Source: Prostheceraeus crozeri
Taxonomy: Eukaryota; Platyhelminthes; Polycladida; Euryleptidae
DNA: 64,000 bases
Reading direction: 5' to 3'
NCBI GenBank assembly: GCA_907163375.1
Contig: CAJQUW010007850.1
Location: 186,001 to 250,000, forward strand
In this document: positions 10,513 to 22,385 of the stretch, piece by piece
Layout: every line of letters starts with the position of its first letter
How positions within the stretch are numbered: the first letter of the stretch is position 1
Made by a program: the position numbers and the translations under genes
The notes under the pieces: generated by a model
What the model was told of the DNA's origin: nothing
The model's database searches: none
What the model saw: the letters and a program-made list of their open reading frames with translations, nothing else

Positions 10513-11121
10513 ATGAACATTGAAAAAATGAATAAAGAAAAACATAAAGATAGAGTACGTTATATGAAAGATAAGGAATCTTTATTATTATTAAGATTAG
10601 AGCATTATAAAAAATTAAGAAAAAGATGGACTAAAGCTAAGAATGTAACACAAGGAATTGGCCAATTCTTAACAATAAGTTTAGGTGCTTTAACAATTGT
10701 TATATCTTCAGGTGTTTTAGTAATTCCAGTAGTTGCTACAGCTTTAACAGGTACGGGTGTTTTTGCAACTTCACTTGTTACAATGTTAGATAAATCTTTA
10801 ATAAATAATAAACAAAAATCATTAAAAACTAAGCATTTACATATTAAAGAAGTCTATGACAAATTGCATTACTACTTTCAAAGAGTATGTGATGATAATG
10901 TTATTACGTTAGATGAGATTGAAAAATTTGATCAAATAGCTAATGAAGTAAATCAAATATCATTTCAATTACAGTCAGAAAAAGTTGATGATAAGAATAA
11001 ACAGGATGGCAAAATTTCTAGTGATGGTAAAATTTCTAATGAAGAAAATGATAAAGTTTTTTTAGAAGAGCTAAAAACTTCAGGCGAAAATTTAAACAAA
11101 ACTTTATTAAACAAAACTTAA
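10513..11121 (+). CDS. Polinton protein of unknown function, one hydrophobic segment
   Basis: Looks whole. I place the start at the ATG at 10513; the longer frame from 10483 begins inside the neighbouring transposon's terminal repeat. The product is about 200 aa, very lysine-rich at the N-terminus, with a hydrophobic glycine/valine/alanine segment (roughly residues 50-85, containing SGVLVIPVVATALTGTGVFA) that could span a membrane. A charged, helical C-terminal half has coiled-coil character. I do not recognise the family. Its position next to the capsid genes suggests a virion or assembly role, but that is only context. Confidence 0.55.
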   Translation: MNIEKMNKEKHKDRVRYMKDKESLLLLRLEHYKKLRKRWTKAKNVTQGIGQFLTISLGALTIVISSGVLVIPVVATALTGTGVFATSLVTMLDKSLINNKQKSLKTKHLHIKEVYDKLHYYFQRVCDDNVITLDEIEKFDQIANEVNQISFQLQSEKVDDKNKQDGKISSDGKISNEENDKVFLEELKTSGENLNKTLLNKT

Positions 11122-11272
11122 AACGAGAAAACTTTAAACGAAAAGATGTCAGACAACAAAGCAATAAAAAAATAATTTGTTCAGTAAAATGTTTTTGTTG
11201 TATTCCAATGTTACAACAAAATTCAAATATTATATTTTAAAAAATGGATAAAATTAAAGCTGATAATCAATA

Positions 11273-11321
<49 letters not shown>

Positions 11322-11413
11322 ATCAAAATATAATATAAAAAATAGATAAAATTAGAGCTGATAATTTTAAAAGAATAAAACAATTAGAAGAGTTAATAAA
11401 ACAAAGAAATATT
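11122..11413. other. Polinton intergenic DNA with AT microsatellite
   Basis: Contains an (AT)n run at about 11276-11315 between two genes of the same orientation. No other feature seen. Confidence 0.7.
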
Positions 11414-12160
11414 ATGAAAGAAAATCATCTTCAACATAGAATGATAAAAGCTGGTATTCAATCTGATATGTTTGAAAAAATGCAGCAAACCGAGCAAGTA
11501 AAAACTGATTTTGAAAAAACTATGAAACCATTTAAAACTCTTGAAAAAATACTTACAAATAATGATAAACAAATTTATATAACAGATCCAAAGCACAAAA
11601 CTATATTAAATGACTATGGATTACTAGAATCAAACATTAATAAGAAATTACAAAAATCTATGCAATTTGAACATTCTATTTCATTTATAGATGGAAAAAC
11701 AATACCTAGATTTTATCTCGGACAAAAAGAAATATTTCCACAACCTTTTCGAGGTTTAATTTTTTCACCAGATAAATCTCCTTTTAGTTTAGATAGAAAT
11801 TTTGTTGATCTTTTAAGAGGAGCAGATTTAAAAAATTATGCTAAAGGAGATCTCATAAAATATAAAGCTATGTTAGATAGAGTTAGTGCGGCAAAATCTC
11901 TTAGACGTTATAAACAATTAGAAAATTTATTATCAACGGGAGTTAAAGTAGGGAAAGGTTTTAAAACAGAAACAACTGTATTTTTACCAGATGATCAACA
12001 AGAATTACTAAATAGATCAAATATTTTAATATCGGCAATAAAAGAAGGACATAATTCTAGCTACAATGAAATTCATGCTATATTGAAAAGACTGTTAGAA
12101 AAGAAGATTCTAAATGAAGAGGATTATAAAAGTATAGCTGAAATATGTTGTTGTATTTAA
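11414..12160 (+). CDS. Polinton protein of unknown function (248 aa)
   Basis: Looks whole. It is a charged, mainly helical protein with no signal peptide or membrane segment. A central part with FIDGKTIPRFYLGQKE and FRGLIFSPDKSPFSLDRNF is followed by basic helices (DRVSAAKSLRRYKQLENLL). It lies directly upstream of the minor capsid gene in the same orientation, its end overlapping the first possible start of that frame, so the two may be co-expressed. Many Polintons have an uncharacterised gene at this position. I cannot assign a function. Confidence 0.6.
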   Translation: MKENHLQHRMIKAGIQSDMFEKMQQTEQVKTDFEKTMKPFKTLEKILTNNDKQIYITDPKHKTILNDYGLLESNINKKLQKSMQFEHSISFIDGKTIPRFYLGQKEIFPQPFRGLIFSPDKSPFSLDRNFVDLLRGADLKNYAKGDLIKYKAMLDRVSAAKSLRRYKQLENLLSTGVKVGKGFKTETTVFLPDDQQELLNRSNILISAIKEGHNSSYNEIHAILKRLLEKKILNEEDYKSIAEICCCI

Positions 12161-12204
12161 TTTTTTTTATAAAAAAATGTTTATTTAAAATTTTAACTAA
12201 AAAA

Positions 12205-13008
12205 ATGTCTTCGAGAGAATTATCATCAGTAGATTTTGACGAAATTAATAATCATTTAGAAAATTTAACAGAGATTTTGGGTTCATCAAAATTTAGTGCG
12301 ACGTTAAAAATTATAACAACTACTTCATCACACACTTGTAATTTAGAACCCATTCTACATTTGGAACAAAATAAAAATTATCACATCGCATTGACTAGTT
12401 TCTCCACATTTAACACTATTCAAACCGTTATCAAAGATGTCAATGAGCAATTTAGATATTCTACTGATAAAGGTAAAACATGGAAAATACTAACTTTTCT
12501 TCCTGGTTCTTACGAAGTTGAAACAATATCAAATGAAATTAAGAGACATTTAGGTATACCATTCAAAGATAAGAAACAATTAAATTTTGCAGTTGAACCG
12601 GCAGTTAATAAATTTTTTCTTACTTTAGACGAAAATCATCAAGTTGATTTTAATCATGATAGATCATTGTCAAAGCTATTAGGATTTAATAAACAAAGCT
12701 ATAGTCAAGGTTATCATTTAGGTGAGAAGATTCCAAAAATAACTGAAATAAATTCAACTGTTGTACATTGTGACATTATTGAAGGAGGATATATAAATGG
12801 TAAATTGTCAAATTTAATATTCAGTTTTCAAGCTTTTACTGTACCCATTGGTTATAGATTAAATGTAATTCCACAAGCATTAATATATTTCCCTATTACA
12901 AGAAAAACTATTAACAACATTAACATTAGAATCACTGATGAGAAAGGACAAGAAATAAATTTTGGAAGTGAAGAGATTATGATAGATCTTTTGGTTAGAG
13001 AAGTTTAA
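12205..13008 (+). CDS. Polinton minor capsid (single jelly-roll, penton-like) protein
   Basis: Looks whole, about 267 aa from MSSRELSSVDFDE; the upstream in-frame ATG at 12145 adds a hydrophobic leader that overlaps the previous gene and is less likely. The pattern YHIALTSFSTFNTIQTV, then FRYSTDKGKTWKILTF and LPGSYEVETISNEIKRHLG, matches the Polinton minor capsid family (the F54H12.2-like proteins), which forms the vertices of the predicted capsid. The C-terminal half (HCDIIEGGYINGKLSNLI, ITDEKGQEINFGSEEI) is also characteristic. Recognition is from pattern memory. Confidence 0.75.
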   Translation: MSSRELSSVDFDEINNHLENLTEILGSSKFSATLKIITTTSSHTCNLEPILHLEQNKNYHIALTSFSTFNTIQTVIKDVNEQFRYSTDKGKTWKILTFLPGSYEVETISNEIKRHLGIPFKDKKQLNFAVEPAVNKFFLTLDENHQVDFNHDRSLSKLLGFNKQSYSQGYHLGEKIPKITEINSTVVHCDIIEGGYINGKLSNLIFSFQAFTVPIGYRLNVIPQALIYFPITRKTINNINIRITDEKGQEINFGSEEIMIDLLVREV

Positions 13009-13080
13009 TCTTCTTTCTTATTATTATTATTATTCTTCTTTAAAAATAAAAAAGTTAAAATTAAATTTTTTTATTAAAAA

Positions 13081-13836
13081 ATGAGTGAAGTGCCCCCAAT
13101 AAATAAAAAAACTCAAATTTAATCATCATCCAAATTTATCTAATAAAGTTTTGTCAGTTATTTGCGGAAGATCAGGTTGTGGAAAAACGTATCTATTATT
13201 TAAAATTTTAACGACTCCAAATTTTTTGGATTATAACAATCTTATAATTTATACAACAACAGCAGAACAACCCGTCTATCAATTTTTAAAATATGGATTT
13301 GAAAATAATCTTAAAAAACAGCAATTGCTTCATTATTCAAAGAATATGAAAAATCTGAAGATGAAGAAGAAATAAGTTCGTGGTGTGAAGAAGCAGCAAA
13401 AAATAATCAGTTAGTTGAATCCAATAAAAATAAGCATATAAAGATACAATTAATAGATGATAGTGCCAATATGCAAGATCCTAGTAAACTTGATAAAAGA
13501 ATGAAATATTGTGTAATTTTGATGATTGTGTTAATGATAGAAATCAGTCAGTTCAGAGAAATTATTTCAAGACATAACAACTGTAGTGTTTATTATTTAA
13601 CACAAAGTATGTATTCATTAGACGGAAGTGTTATTAGAAAGAATGCAAATATATTTATACTATTTGAAATAAATGCAAGAAACTTAAGTGATTTGTTAAG
13701 TGTTTTACGTATAAGAGATAAAGATGAATTTAAACAATCGTGTAACAATGCTTGGGCAAAAGATTATGGCTTCATAACAATTAATATTGATAAAAAAATT
13801 CATGATAGAGTTATCGAACAATTGTTTACCGAGTGA
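13081..13836 (+). pseudogene. Polinton packaging ATPase (FtsK/HerA-type), broken
   Basis: The Walker A motif GRSGCGKTYLLFKIL is clear near the N-terminus, and the second half contains the arginine/serine-rich region with YYLTQSMYSLDGSVIRKNAN, typical of the A32-like genome-packaging ATPases of Polintons. It lies directly downstream of the minor capsid gene in the same orientation, as is usual. This part is not whole. Confidence 0.8.
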
Positions 13837-13909
13837 TAAAAATATACAAATATAGTGTCATAATATTTTATTTTTTTCATGAAACTTGTCTATCTTAGAA
13901 ATTAGAAAA

Positions 13910-16900
13910 TTAAAAAGGTAAAGTAGTTATTCCATCAGGTAAAATTTTTCTTTTATCATCAAATGGATCTGATGCTAATTTATGTTCTTCTTTTAAATAA
14001 ATTGTATGTTTCTTTGAATTAAGTCTATAATTACATGCTGTTTTCATTTCATTATTAAATAATACATTTTTATAATTTTGAAATGTTATTTGATTAGCCA
14101 CTGATGCCTTTGAAATTCCTTTTAATGTTTTATGTGTTTTAATATTATTAGTTGTATTATAACAATAACATTTAGATTTTAAAAATATAGCTTCTGTTAT
14201 GAAATCTTCATTTCCTTCTAGTTCATCTTTTACTTTACATAAATCACAAGGATGAATGATATCCTTTATTTGATTAATTTCTTTATCAAGTGAAGAATTA
14301 TACGGTATTGTTAATTCTAAGAAAACAGAATCGGTATCTGTAAAGTGTAATTTATAGTTTTTGCCATAAGCACGTGCTAAATAATCATATATAAATTTAT
14401 ACATAAATAGTTTAGCTAATTCTAATATAGTGAATCCAATAAAATTAAACTTATCATGTTTTACGCTAATTCGACGTAAATGTACAGAACATAGTTCATC
14501 ACTAAATCTAGTAGTTCTTTTATATGTAGGTTTCCTTGTTAAATTTTGAAACCTATCTTTATCATAAACTATTTCAATATTTTGTCTATTACGCACATTT
14601 TCTAAAGTCTTGCCATAAAATGCATTATTCATTAATTTGAAGAACACGTTTCCAAAATCATCTTTATTTCTTTTAGCTATCTTACGTTTTTCAATATTGA
14701 ACTCTATATAATTTTTTAACCACCTAGATTTTCTATACTCTAGTTTTCGATGTATTTTAGTGAGAATCATTCCATGTTCTAAATACCAATCTAGCATTCT
14801 TCCTTCAACAACATACTTTCCTTTATTACCTTGTGTTAGCATAATTTTTTTTTGTTGGTCTGTATTTCTTAGGAATTATAGACTTTTGATAATCTGAAAA
14901 ATCTTCTATATTGGGAATTTTGTTTTCGGGACAGAAAGGATAATTTTTTGTTGCGCCTTTTATATAAGCAGGGTATACTAAATCAACTTCATATATATAA
15001 CCAAAATTATAATTTCCATCATGTGTTTTTTGATAATCAAGAATATTACACCATGCCATTTCACCTGTTGGTAATTCTTGTATGATGCAAGAAGAATATA
15101 AGCAATTAAAATCATAATATAACAAATAGTTTTCTCTCATGATTTCATCAACTGCTGCTTAACTAACTCCATTTGATATAAGTCCTTCCATATTTTGATT
15201 AAACAATTTTATAAACTGATCGCTTTCTTCTGGAGATAAAGGTTTCATTATTCCATAATCATCAGGATTTACTTTTTTATTATAACACTTAACATATCTA
15301 TTACCTAAAACTGATGAAACTCCACCTCTAATTCCAGATTCAAAAAATAATAATTTATCATATGTATTTTCTTTATAATGTTTAAGTTTAACACCAGTAT
15401 GTTTTAATCCTGCTAACCATGTTAAACCTGGTGTAGAATAACAATAACATGGATCTATTCCATAATATTCTAAACACATATCACGAAAGTTTTCAAAAAT
15501 ATCAGTAAAAATTAATGCATCTATCTGAAGATATTTCATTGTATAATCATACATTGTTCCACAATTTAACTCTCTCCAATTCTTTTCAGCTTCCGCATAG
15601 TCTTCTTCAGATAATTGTGATTGTTTTAATGTTGATTTAAATTTATTTATTGGAGGAAGTTTTCGTTCTTTCATTATTTCATTTATTCTATTTATATCTC
15701 CAGTTAAATATTCATATGAAAATATGCCTTTTAAAGGTTTTAAATTATATTTATTTAATATTTTACATTGTTCAGGTTTCAAATTTTTTTCCATAACATC
15801 TAATGAATAAGGAGTAAAAAATCTAAATGCATCTAAAATTCTAATACAACCTAATTGCATTGAAAAGTATTCTTCTTCTTGTTTACATAGTACATTTATT
15901 TGTTGTTGTTGTAATTTTTCAGATGAAAATAAATCTTTCATTATTAAATGAAAATCGTATTTAGAATCATTATAGAAATATAAAGGAACAAAGTTATATC
16001 CAAATTTATTGGCATTAAGATTACAAGAATTATGTGCTGCACCTCTATATAATCGATTTAGATGATCATGATCTTTTACTTTATCAATATATCTACCTCT
16101 GCCAGTTTTAAAATTATTTGTAAATTCTTTTCCACAGTAAAAACATCTTATTTCATCATTAAAATGATATTTTTCTTCATCCGTTAATGGAAGCATTGGT
16201 ATATTTGTTTCAAGCAAATGTGAAAAATAATTTTGTAATTCTTCTACTTTCTTTGTAAACATTTCTGAACTATCTTCACCATAGTATTGATAATATTCTG
16301 ATTTAAATAATTCAGGATAATTTGAATTATAATCATATGGAAATTTATCTAAACCATCCGAAAGATCAAATTCCTTTATATATTCTTTTTTGTCATAATG
16401 ACTTAGTCTTTCTTTGTGATGTTCTGCAGGATGTAAATGTGCTATAATACTCCACAGAAAACAATAATCATCTTCATTTTTTATGTTAATTATTTGTGGT
16501 GAACGGAAAGGTAAAGGAACATAACTACCACCAGTATTATTTTTATATTTATCAATTACTATTTTCTTAGATAGTATTTTAACAAATCTCCAACCAGATT
16601 CACGTAACTGGGTTTCAATTATACAATTTTCTAATTTATTTATCATCGATTCAAATACGGGTTGTATATCATTTACATTATGAATTTCTTGTGAATTTGT
16701 AAAATGTCCTTGTATTATTTCTTCAGGAATTCCGTCAGGTCCATTTTTTGTATAAAGTACTTCTACATTCATATAACATTTGAAAGATTTCTTAAATATT
16801 TTGAAAAAGTTTGTTAATACATTATAAGAAGTTTCATCGGTTTCATTATGTTCAACAGATTCATTAAATAAATATTTTATATCTGTTACGGGCGAGGAAC

Positions 16901-17140
16901 TCTTAATTCGAACCACTTCGGTTCGTTCAGCTTCATCAAATTCATCTATTTCGTTAAATTCATCAGTATCGCTAAATAAATAACTTCCATCTGGTACATG
17001 TTCATCTTCACAATTAAAAACTTTTTTATATTCCGAATGTGAATAATCATCAAATATTTTTTTAACTTTTATATCAGTAGGTAATGTTTCTAGATAGTTT
17101 TTATAATTATTGAAATTTAATATATATTTCCTTCATCAAC
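13910..17140 (-). pseudogene. Polinton protein-primed DNA polymerase B, broken
   Basis: This would replicate the element by protein priming. In order on the minus strand: an N-terminal region, a zinc/HNH-like block (CFYCGKEF, then VKDHDHLNRLYRGAAHN), the exonuclease region (FGYNFVPLYFYNDSKYDFHL), then polymerase motif A (YYDFNCLYSSCI), motif B (KLMNNAFYGKTLENVRNR) and motif C (FTDTDSVFLEL). These are diagnostic of the Polinton PolB family. It is convergent with the ATPase gene. This part is not whole. Confidence 0.88.
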
Positions 17141-17653
17141 TCGATCAACATTTTGAAAATGCAATTTACTATTTAAATCAGATTAATAACTTCTTTTTGT
17201 TTGTAACTGTCTCTTACATAAGACACAATAAAACTTGGTATTTTCCATTTTTTTATTTTTTAAAGAAAAAATTTGTGTTTTAATTTTAGATATAATCATT
17301 CTAATATCAAGGTCTTGAGAGTTATTTTATATTATTATATATTTCACGTTCTTTAGTTATTTTCTTTTCTTTATCACATTAAGTTTTATCATATTAAGTT
17401 TTATCATATAACGTTTTATCAAAAGATAATTTAAATTTATTTTCACTAACTATTGATTCTTCATCATGATAAATTGATTCTTCAACATCATAAATTACAC
17501 TTTTTGGTATAGGATGCCATTCCCTGATAGGAATATCTAATTCCAAATTATATTTATTATTTGATAATAATATAATAGAGAAAAATATTGGTCTTTCATC
17601 TCTTTTGTAAAATCTAATAACACCACCATCATCTGAATCATTTTTAGTTTTTA
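17141..17653. other. Polinton intergenic DNA
   Basis: AT-rich, with short direct repeats such as TTTTATCATATTAAG near 17380-17420. No assignable gene. Confidence 0.4.
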
Positions 17654-18448
17654 TTAAAGATGATAAAATTTTAATTGATTAGATGTAAATCCTAATTTAA
17701 ATTTTGTAGACCCGACACATAGTTGTCTAATAGTATCTTCAACTATTCCATCATTATTATTTTCAATTGTAAGAAAATGAAACTTAGATGAATTTTGATT
17801 ATATGTAGTATTAATATCATGTTGAGATGTGAATTTTTCTTCACTTAAATTTTTATAATTACTAATATTTTTATAATCTTTTTTACCATTTACACCTTTT
17901 TCAGATGTTTCAGAATCATCATCTATATTATCATCATCATTATTATTATAAGATTCTTTAAAATTATTATGATTATGATTATGGTCATTGTTAATAGTAT
18001 AAGGTGTTGTCCACATATAAATTTTTTCTTGTTGTGCTAGACCATTTATGTAAGATTTTAATAAATTGATATTTAAATTTGAATATAATCCTATATAAGT
18101 ATCATCATATCTTTGTGGCATATCAGAACTTTCTTGTTTATAAATTGTATCTCTATAATATACTTGACATAATAACTCTTCATTATGTTTTTTACTTTCT
18201 ATGTGAATGTTATATTGGTTATGTTCATCAATAAATAATCTAATTTTTTCTTTTGAAAAAGATTTTAATTTTTTTACTAATTCAGTAACATTGATGTAAT
18301 TAATTATTTTAGTTTCTATCCAATCAGTATTACTAATTGGTAACACTGCTCTAATAAATCCATAAACATTATTATGGCCTATTATAACCATATTTTCTTT
18401 ATTCAGTTCCACATAAGCCACATCATTATATTTACTTACAATATCCAT
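17654..18448 (-). CDS. Polinton protein of unknown function (264 aa)
   Basis: Reads open over its length. The first half is a mixed alpha/beta sequence (MDIVSKYNDVAYVELN.. through LLCQVYYRDTIYKQ). The centre is low-complexity, rich in asparagine, aspartate and histidine (HNHNHNNFKESYNNNDDD..). The C-terminus returns to an ordered pattern (STKFKLGFTSNQLKFYHL). No known motif is recognised. It lies upstream of the polymerase on the same strand, so it may serve replication, but this is only context. Confidence 0.5.
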   Translation of the reverse strand: MDIVSKYNDVAYVELNKENMVIIGHNNVYGFIRAVLPISNTDWIETKIINYINVTELVKKLKSFSKEKIRLFIDEHNQYNIHIESKKHNEELLCQVYYRDTIYKQESSDMPQRYDDTYIGLYSNLNINLLKSYINGLAQQEKIYMWTTPYTINNDHNHNHNNFKESYNNNDDDNIDDDSETSEKGVNGKKDYKNISNYKNLSEEKFTSQHDINTTYNQNSSKFHFLTIENNNDGIVEDTIRQLCVGSTKFKLGFTSNQLKFYHL

Positions 18449-18725
18449 AAATTTTATAAATGGATCCCCCGGGAAAATACAATATTTAGTTTCTATAGAA
18501 GGTAAACCTTTTGTTGTTCTTTAAATATTTCATCTTGTAATTCAAATAAAATATTTACATCTATTATCAAAACATTTATTTTCAAATCCCGATGATCTCG
18601 TCGAATAAGAAGAATAGGATGATACGGGCGAATATAATTTTTTTTAATTTGCTTTTTCCACTTTTTAATTTTATGTGAGAAAAAATTACTTTTTAGAAAA
18701 AAAATTACTTTTTTATTGTTGAAAA

Positions 18726-19486
18726 ATGATGTTACTAAATGTTGGTGGAGGTGCATATATCCCGAATAATCGTGAATTAGAAATAGAGATAGAAAATTAT
18801 GTCATGAAAACTGGAGACGTTTTATCTGGTCCATTGCATCTTTCTATTCTTCCGCAACAAAATACAGAGTTAACAAATAAACAATTTGTTGATACAAAAA
18901 TCAATGACTTAAAAGAAAAATATATAAACGATGTTTTGGTTCCACTGATGAATTAATTAAAGTTGCTTAAACTTAATGACAAATCAATAAGCTAAAAATT
19001 ATTAAAACTTGATAAAAAGGATAGAGAGCTGGAAGCAGATATAGCAAAACTTTTAAAAAGATTTCAGAACAATCAAAAATTTTAATATTACTTTCTATAA
19101 AGTTAAAATCTTCAGTCATTAAAAATAAACATCAGATAAAAATGTTAAAAGAACAATTAGAAGATGAAATAGAAAAGCTACCTGAAAGAATTCAAAAAAA
19201 TTTAAAGCAGTTACAAACTACATTCCAAAAAAGTGTTGATGAATTAAGTTCTAAAATTACTCAACAAATGAAAAAGATGAATAGAATAATAAATGAAGTA
19301 AACTCACTTAATCAAAAAGTTGATAAAATGAAAAATCTTAAAATCAATTTAGAAAATGAATTAAAGAAAAATTTACAAGAAAACTCAAAAGGAAATAAAG
19401 AACAGTTAGATGCTGTTAGAAAACAGTTAGATGTTCTTAAAGTTAAATTGAATGCTCTTAAAACGGCGTTGAAGATTAATCAGTAG
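18726..19486 (+). pseudogene. Polinton coiled-coil protein region, broken
   Basis: The segment 18726-18956 begins MMLLNVGGGAYIPNNRELEI and contains a PLHLSILPQQNTELTNKQFV stretch. The segment 19142-19486 is a heptad-rich coiled coil (LKQLQTTFQKSVDELSSK, QKVDKMKNLKINLENEL). The PLHLS/NKQFVD type of motif recalls phage-tail and virion-fibre joining sequences, so a structural role is possible but unproven. Not whole. Confidence 0.4.
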
Positions 19487-19610
19487 AAAGTGCAAGTTAA
19501 TAGAAAAGAAATTAAAATACATCACACGCTGCTTGACGTAATAGATAACGTGCAACGGAAAATTAATGAAGTTATCACGAGTTGTTGTCCATTCACAAAC
19601 GTAAATCTTA

Positions 19611-19732
19611 ATCGAACCTTGTTCAGAGGCTTTAGCCGATCGGACCAAAGGTCCTCAGGTTATTAACCAATCGAACCTTGTTCAGAGCCTTTAGCCGATC
19701 GGACCAAAGGTCCTCAGGTTACTAACCAATCG
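19611..19732. repeat. Two 59-bp units of consecutive mini-palindromes
   Basis: Each unit (starting 19614 and 19673) is a chain of four short dyads: GAACCTTGTTC, GGCTTTAGCC, GGACCAAAGGTCC and GGTTATTAACC (or GGTTACTAACC), joined by 3-4 nt linkers (AGA, GAT, TCA, AATC). As RNA or single-stranded DNA each dyad could form a 4-5 bp stem with a 1-3 nt loop. Further copies, in the opposite orientation, lie at 21698-21765 and 22386-22502. Confidence 0.85.
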
Positions 19733-19769
19733 TAAATATTTTTCCCAAAAGTCAAATTTATTCCTAAAA

Positions 19770-20240
19770 AATGCCTATTATTTATAAACACAATCTTAAA
19801 CATTTTGCTTCAAATAAAAAAATTGCTCATGAACCATCTATGAAATCTGTTTACCATTATAACAATGTAGAAACAGTTCAAAAAGAAGGAGCTGGCATCT
19901 TTTCTGGTATTGGAAGTATCGTTAACTTAATTAAAGTAATAAAGATTTGATTACATCTGCTGCAAAAGGCGCAGCTGCTATAGGGAACACAGCTAGTGCA
20001 ATATCAATAAAATGCTGTTAAGTCTCAAAACGAATTAAAACAACTAGAAACTATTCGTAAACTTAAGAATGATTCTGAAGAACTAATAAAATTGAAAAAA
20101 CTTTCAGAGGAAACAGAAAACAAAATCGGTAACATAGCTGTGGGGTCTGATAGTAAACAGGAGAAGAAAGAGGCGTAGCCATAGAACCTACGGTTCGTTC
20201 AATTGAAGAAATAAGAGGCAATGGTCTAGCAAAATTCTAA
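19770..20240 (+). pseudogene. Polinton small protein region with glycine-rich hydrophobic segment
   Basis: Starts MPIIYKHNLKHFAS and carries GAGIFSGIGSIVNLIKV, a short hydrophobic glycine-rich stretch like those of small membrane-active or core proteins of this element class. The gene is not recognised and is not whole. Confidence 0.35.
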
Positions 20241-20319
20241 AATTATATTTTAGTAAAATTTTTTTAGTAAAATATTTTAGTAAAATTTTTTTAGTAAATT
20301 ATTTCAGTAAAATTTTTCT

Positions 20320-21703
20320 GTGTATGAGAAAAACAAAAAAGTCAAATTATATTTTATGAAAATGTCTTCTCTTATCGAAAATAAATTTAGATTAGACGAT
20401 CCTCCGTTCGTCAGTTACAATCAAAAAAAGAATGACTATATAAAAATTGCTATGAATCCCGGATCTTCCAGTAGAGTAAATACTGGAGGAGATTTAATCT
20501 TTGAAGTTGATAATCAGCAAAGTTATATATATATATATATCTACCTGATTCGTTTTTACACTGTGAATATTCTTTATATAGTGATGCCAATTTTACAACA
20601 CCATTACCAGATACCGATAATATTGCATTAGAGAATAATTTTTTTCAAGATTATTTACACAAATGCGTTTAGATGTTGCAACTCAAAATATAGAAACAAT
20701 AAGTGATTCTCCAGGTGTAATTGATACAATGCTTAGATTTGTAACAATTGGTGAAAATGATAAAAAGCATGATATCGAAGGTTGGTTTCCTGATACTAAT
20801 GATGGTATAATTGTTGATGATTTAACTCACACTGGAACAGATGCCGCAGGAATTGCGAAAGATGTAGTAAATATTGCAAATCATTTAAATAAAACAAACA
20901 ATACTGCATATAAAGAAAGACGTGAATTTAACAAGAAAAGTAAACAGACAGTAAATTGGTCATTGTCTCCATTATTCGGTTATTTAGATTATGTTAAAAT
21001 ATCATATCAATTAAAATTTAAATTAATAATTCATCGTACATCAAATAATGAATTAATCTTTTTTGGTAAGACTGGAAAAAAAACATATGTAAAAATTGAT
21101 AGACTTGAATGGTGGATTAAGCATAATACTCCTAGCTTAGAGGTTGAAACAACTATTGCAAAAAGATTAAATACTAACAAACCAATTCCAGTAAATTTTC
21201 TAAAGCGTACTGCTAGTTCAGTAACTTTTACCGAACAAAGATTTAACTGGCATTTTACTAGAACTTCGAATACTCCAAGATATTTATTACTAACATTTCA
21301 AAGAAATGATTCTCCAAGTTTTGATAAGAACAACAATCTTTTTCATATTAATACAATTCGAAGTTTACAAGTTGCTTTAAATCAAACCCGATATCCAATT
21401 GATCCATTAAGATTCGATGATACCAATAATCAATTTATGGAAGGATATGATGCTTATAGAAATCTTTGTATAGAATTTGGAGTTGAACCACAATTAACTC
21501 CTGGAGATTGGAGACATTTATATCCTGTTTTCTGTTTCGATTTAAGTGCACAATCTGAAGATATTATCAAGACTAGTTGTGATGTAGCAATTAATATTGA
21601 AAAGAAAGATTCCACAACTTCATTGATGGCTTATGGTTTATTGCTAGAAGATAAAAAATGTTCTATCGAAGTTCTTAATGGGAATGTGGCTAGGATAGGT
21701 TAG
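20320..21703 (+). pseudogene. Polinton major capsid (double jelly-roll) protein, broken
   Basis: Would form the hexameric capsomers. The N-terminal part has KFRLDDPPFVSYNQKKNDYI. The main part has DTMLRFVTIGENDKKHDI, NWSLSPLFGYLDYVKISYQL, FNWHFTRTSNTPRYLLLTF and the C-terminal GDWRHLYPVFCFDLSAQSE and STTSLMAYGLLLEDK motifs typical of Polinton/adintovirus hexon-type proteins. Its stop codon lies inside the first dyad of the following palindrome unit. Recognition is by pattern memory. Not whole. Confidence 0.75.
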
Positions 21704-21765
21704 TAACCTGAGGACCCTTGGTACGATCGGTTAAAGCCTCTCAACAAAGTTCTATTGGTTAATTA
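21698..21765. repeat. Mini-palindrome unit after the major capsid gene
   Basis: Same four-dyad unit as at 19611 but inverted: GGTTAGTAACC, a GGACC/GGTA dyad, GGTTAAAGCC and a CAACAAAGTTC-type dyad. It starts over the capsid gene's stop codon, a position that would suit a transcript-end or processing signal. Confidence 0.75.
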
Positions 21766-21949
21766 AAATTTTTGATAACTTAAAATTTTTTCATTACTAG
21801 AATAGATTAAATTTTTTTCGTAACTAGAATAAATTAAAATTTTTTTTTATAAAAAATTCTTAGATTAAAATTTTTCATAAATTAAAATTTTTTTATTAAA
21901 AATCTCGCAAGCGAAAAGTAATAATAATAATAAAACTGTTGAATTAAAA

Positions 21950-22368
21950 CTACGTAACATCATTGACAAAAATACACCTAAATCTATTACTATTAGCAAA
22001 AACAAATATTACATAAGTAAACCAATGATAGAGAATATTAAATTACATGAAAAAAGAATGGTGGAATTCTCCCATTAAGTCCACTAATAATCGGTGGCAT
22101 AGCAGCAGCAGGAAGTGTTGCAGGTGGGACAGCTGGTATTATCCAAGCAGTAAATAAAAATAAATCAGAGAAAGCAGCATTAGAAGAACAAAAACGTCAT
22201 AATAGAGAGTTAGAGAAAGTTGCTACGGGTGAAGGAATAGTAGATAATTTTATTAGTAAATTAAATTTAGTTGATGAAGGAAAACGAGTTCTCAAAAACA
22301 TTCTACATAATATTCATAACTTAATAGAAATTAAAGAAACTAAGGATGGTTCTGGAATATATATCTAA
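21950..22368 (+). pseudogene. Polinton small hydrophobic protein region
   Basis: Contains a glycine/alanine-rich hydrophobic stretch (PLIIGGIAAAGSVAGGTAGI) followed by a charged helical segment ending in GSGIYI. This is like a single-pass membrane or core-associated protein. Not recognised and not whole. Confidence 0.35.
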
Positions 22369-22385
22369 GTCCTAGTATGATTCGG

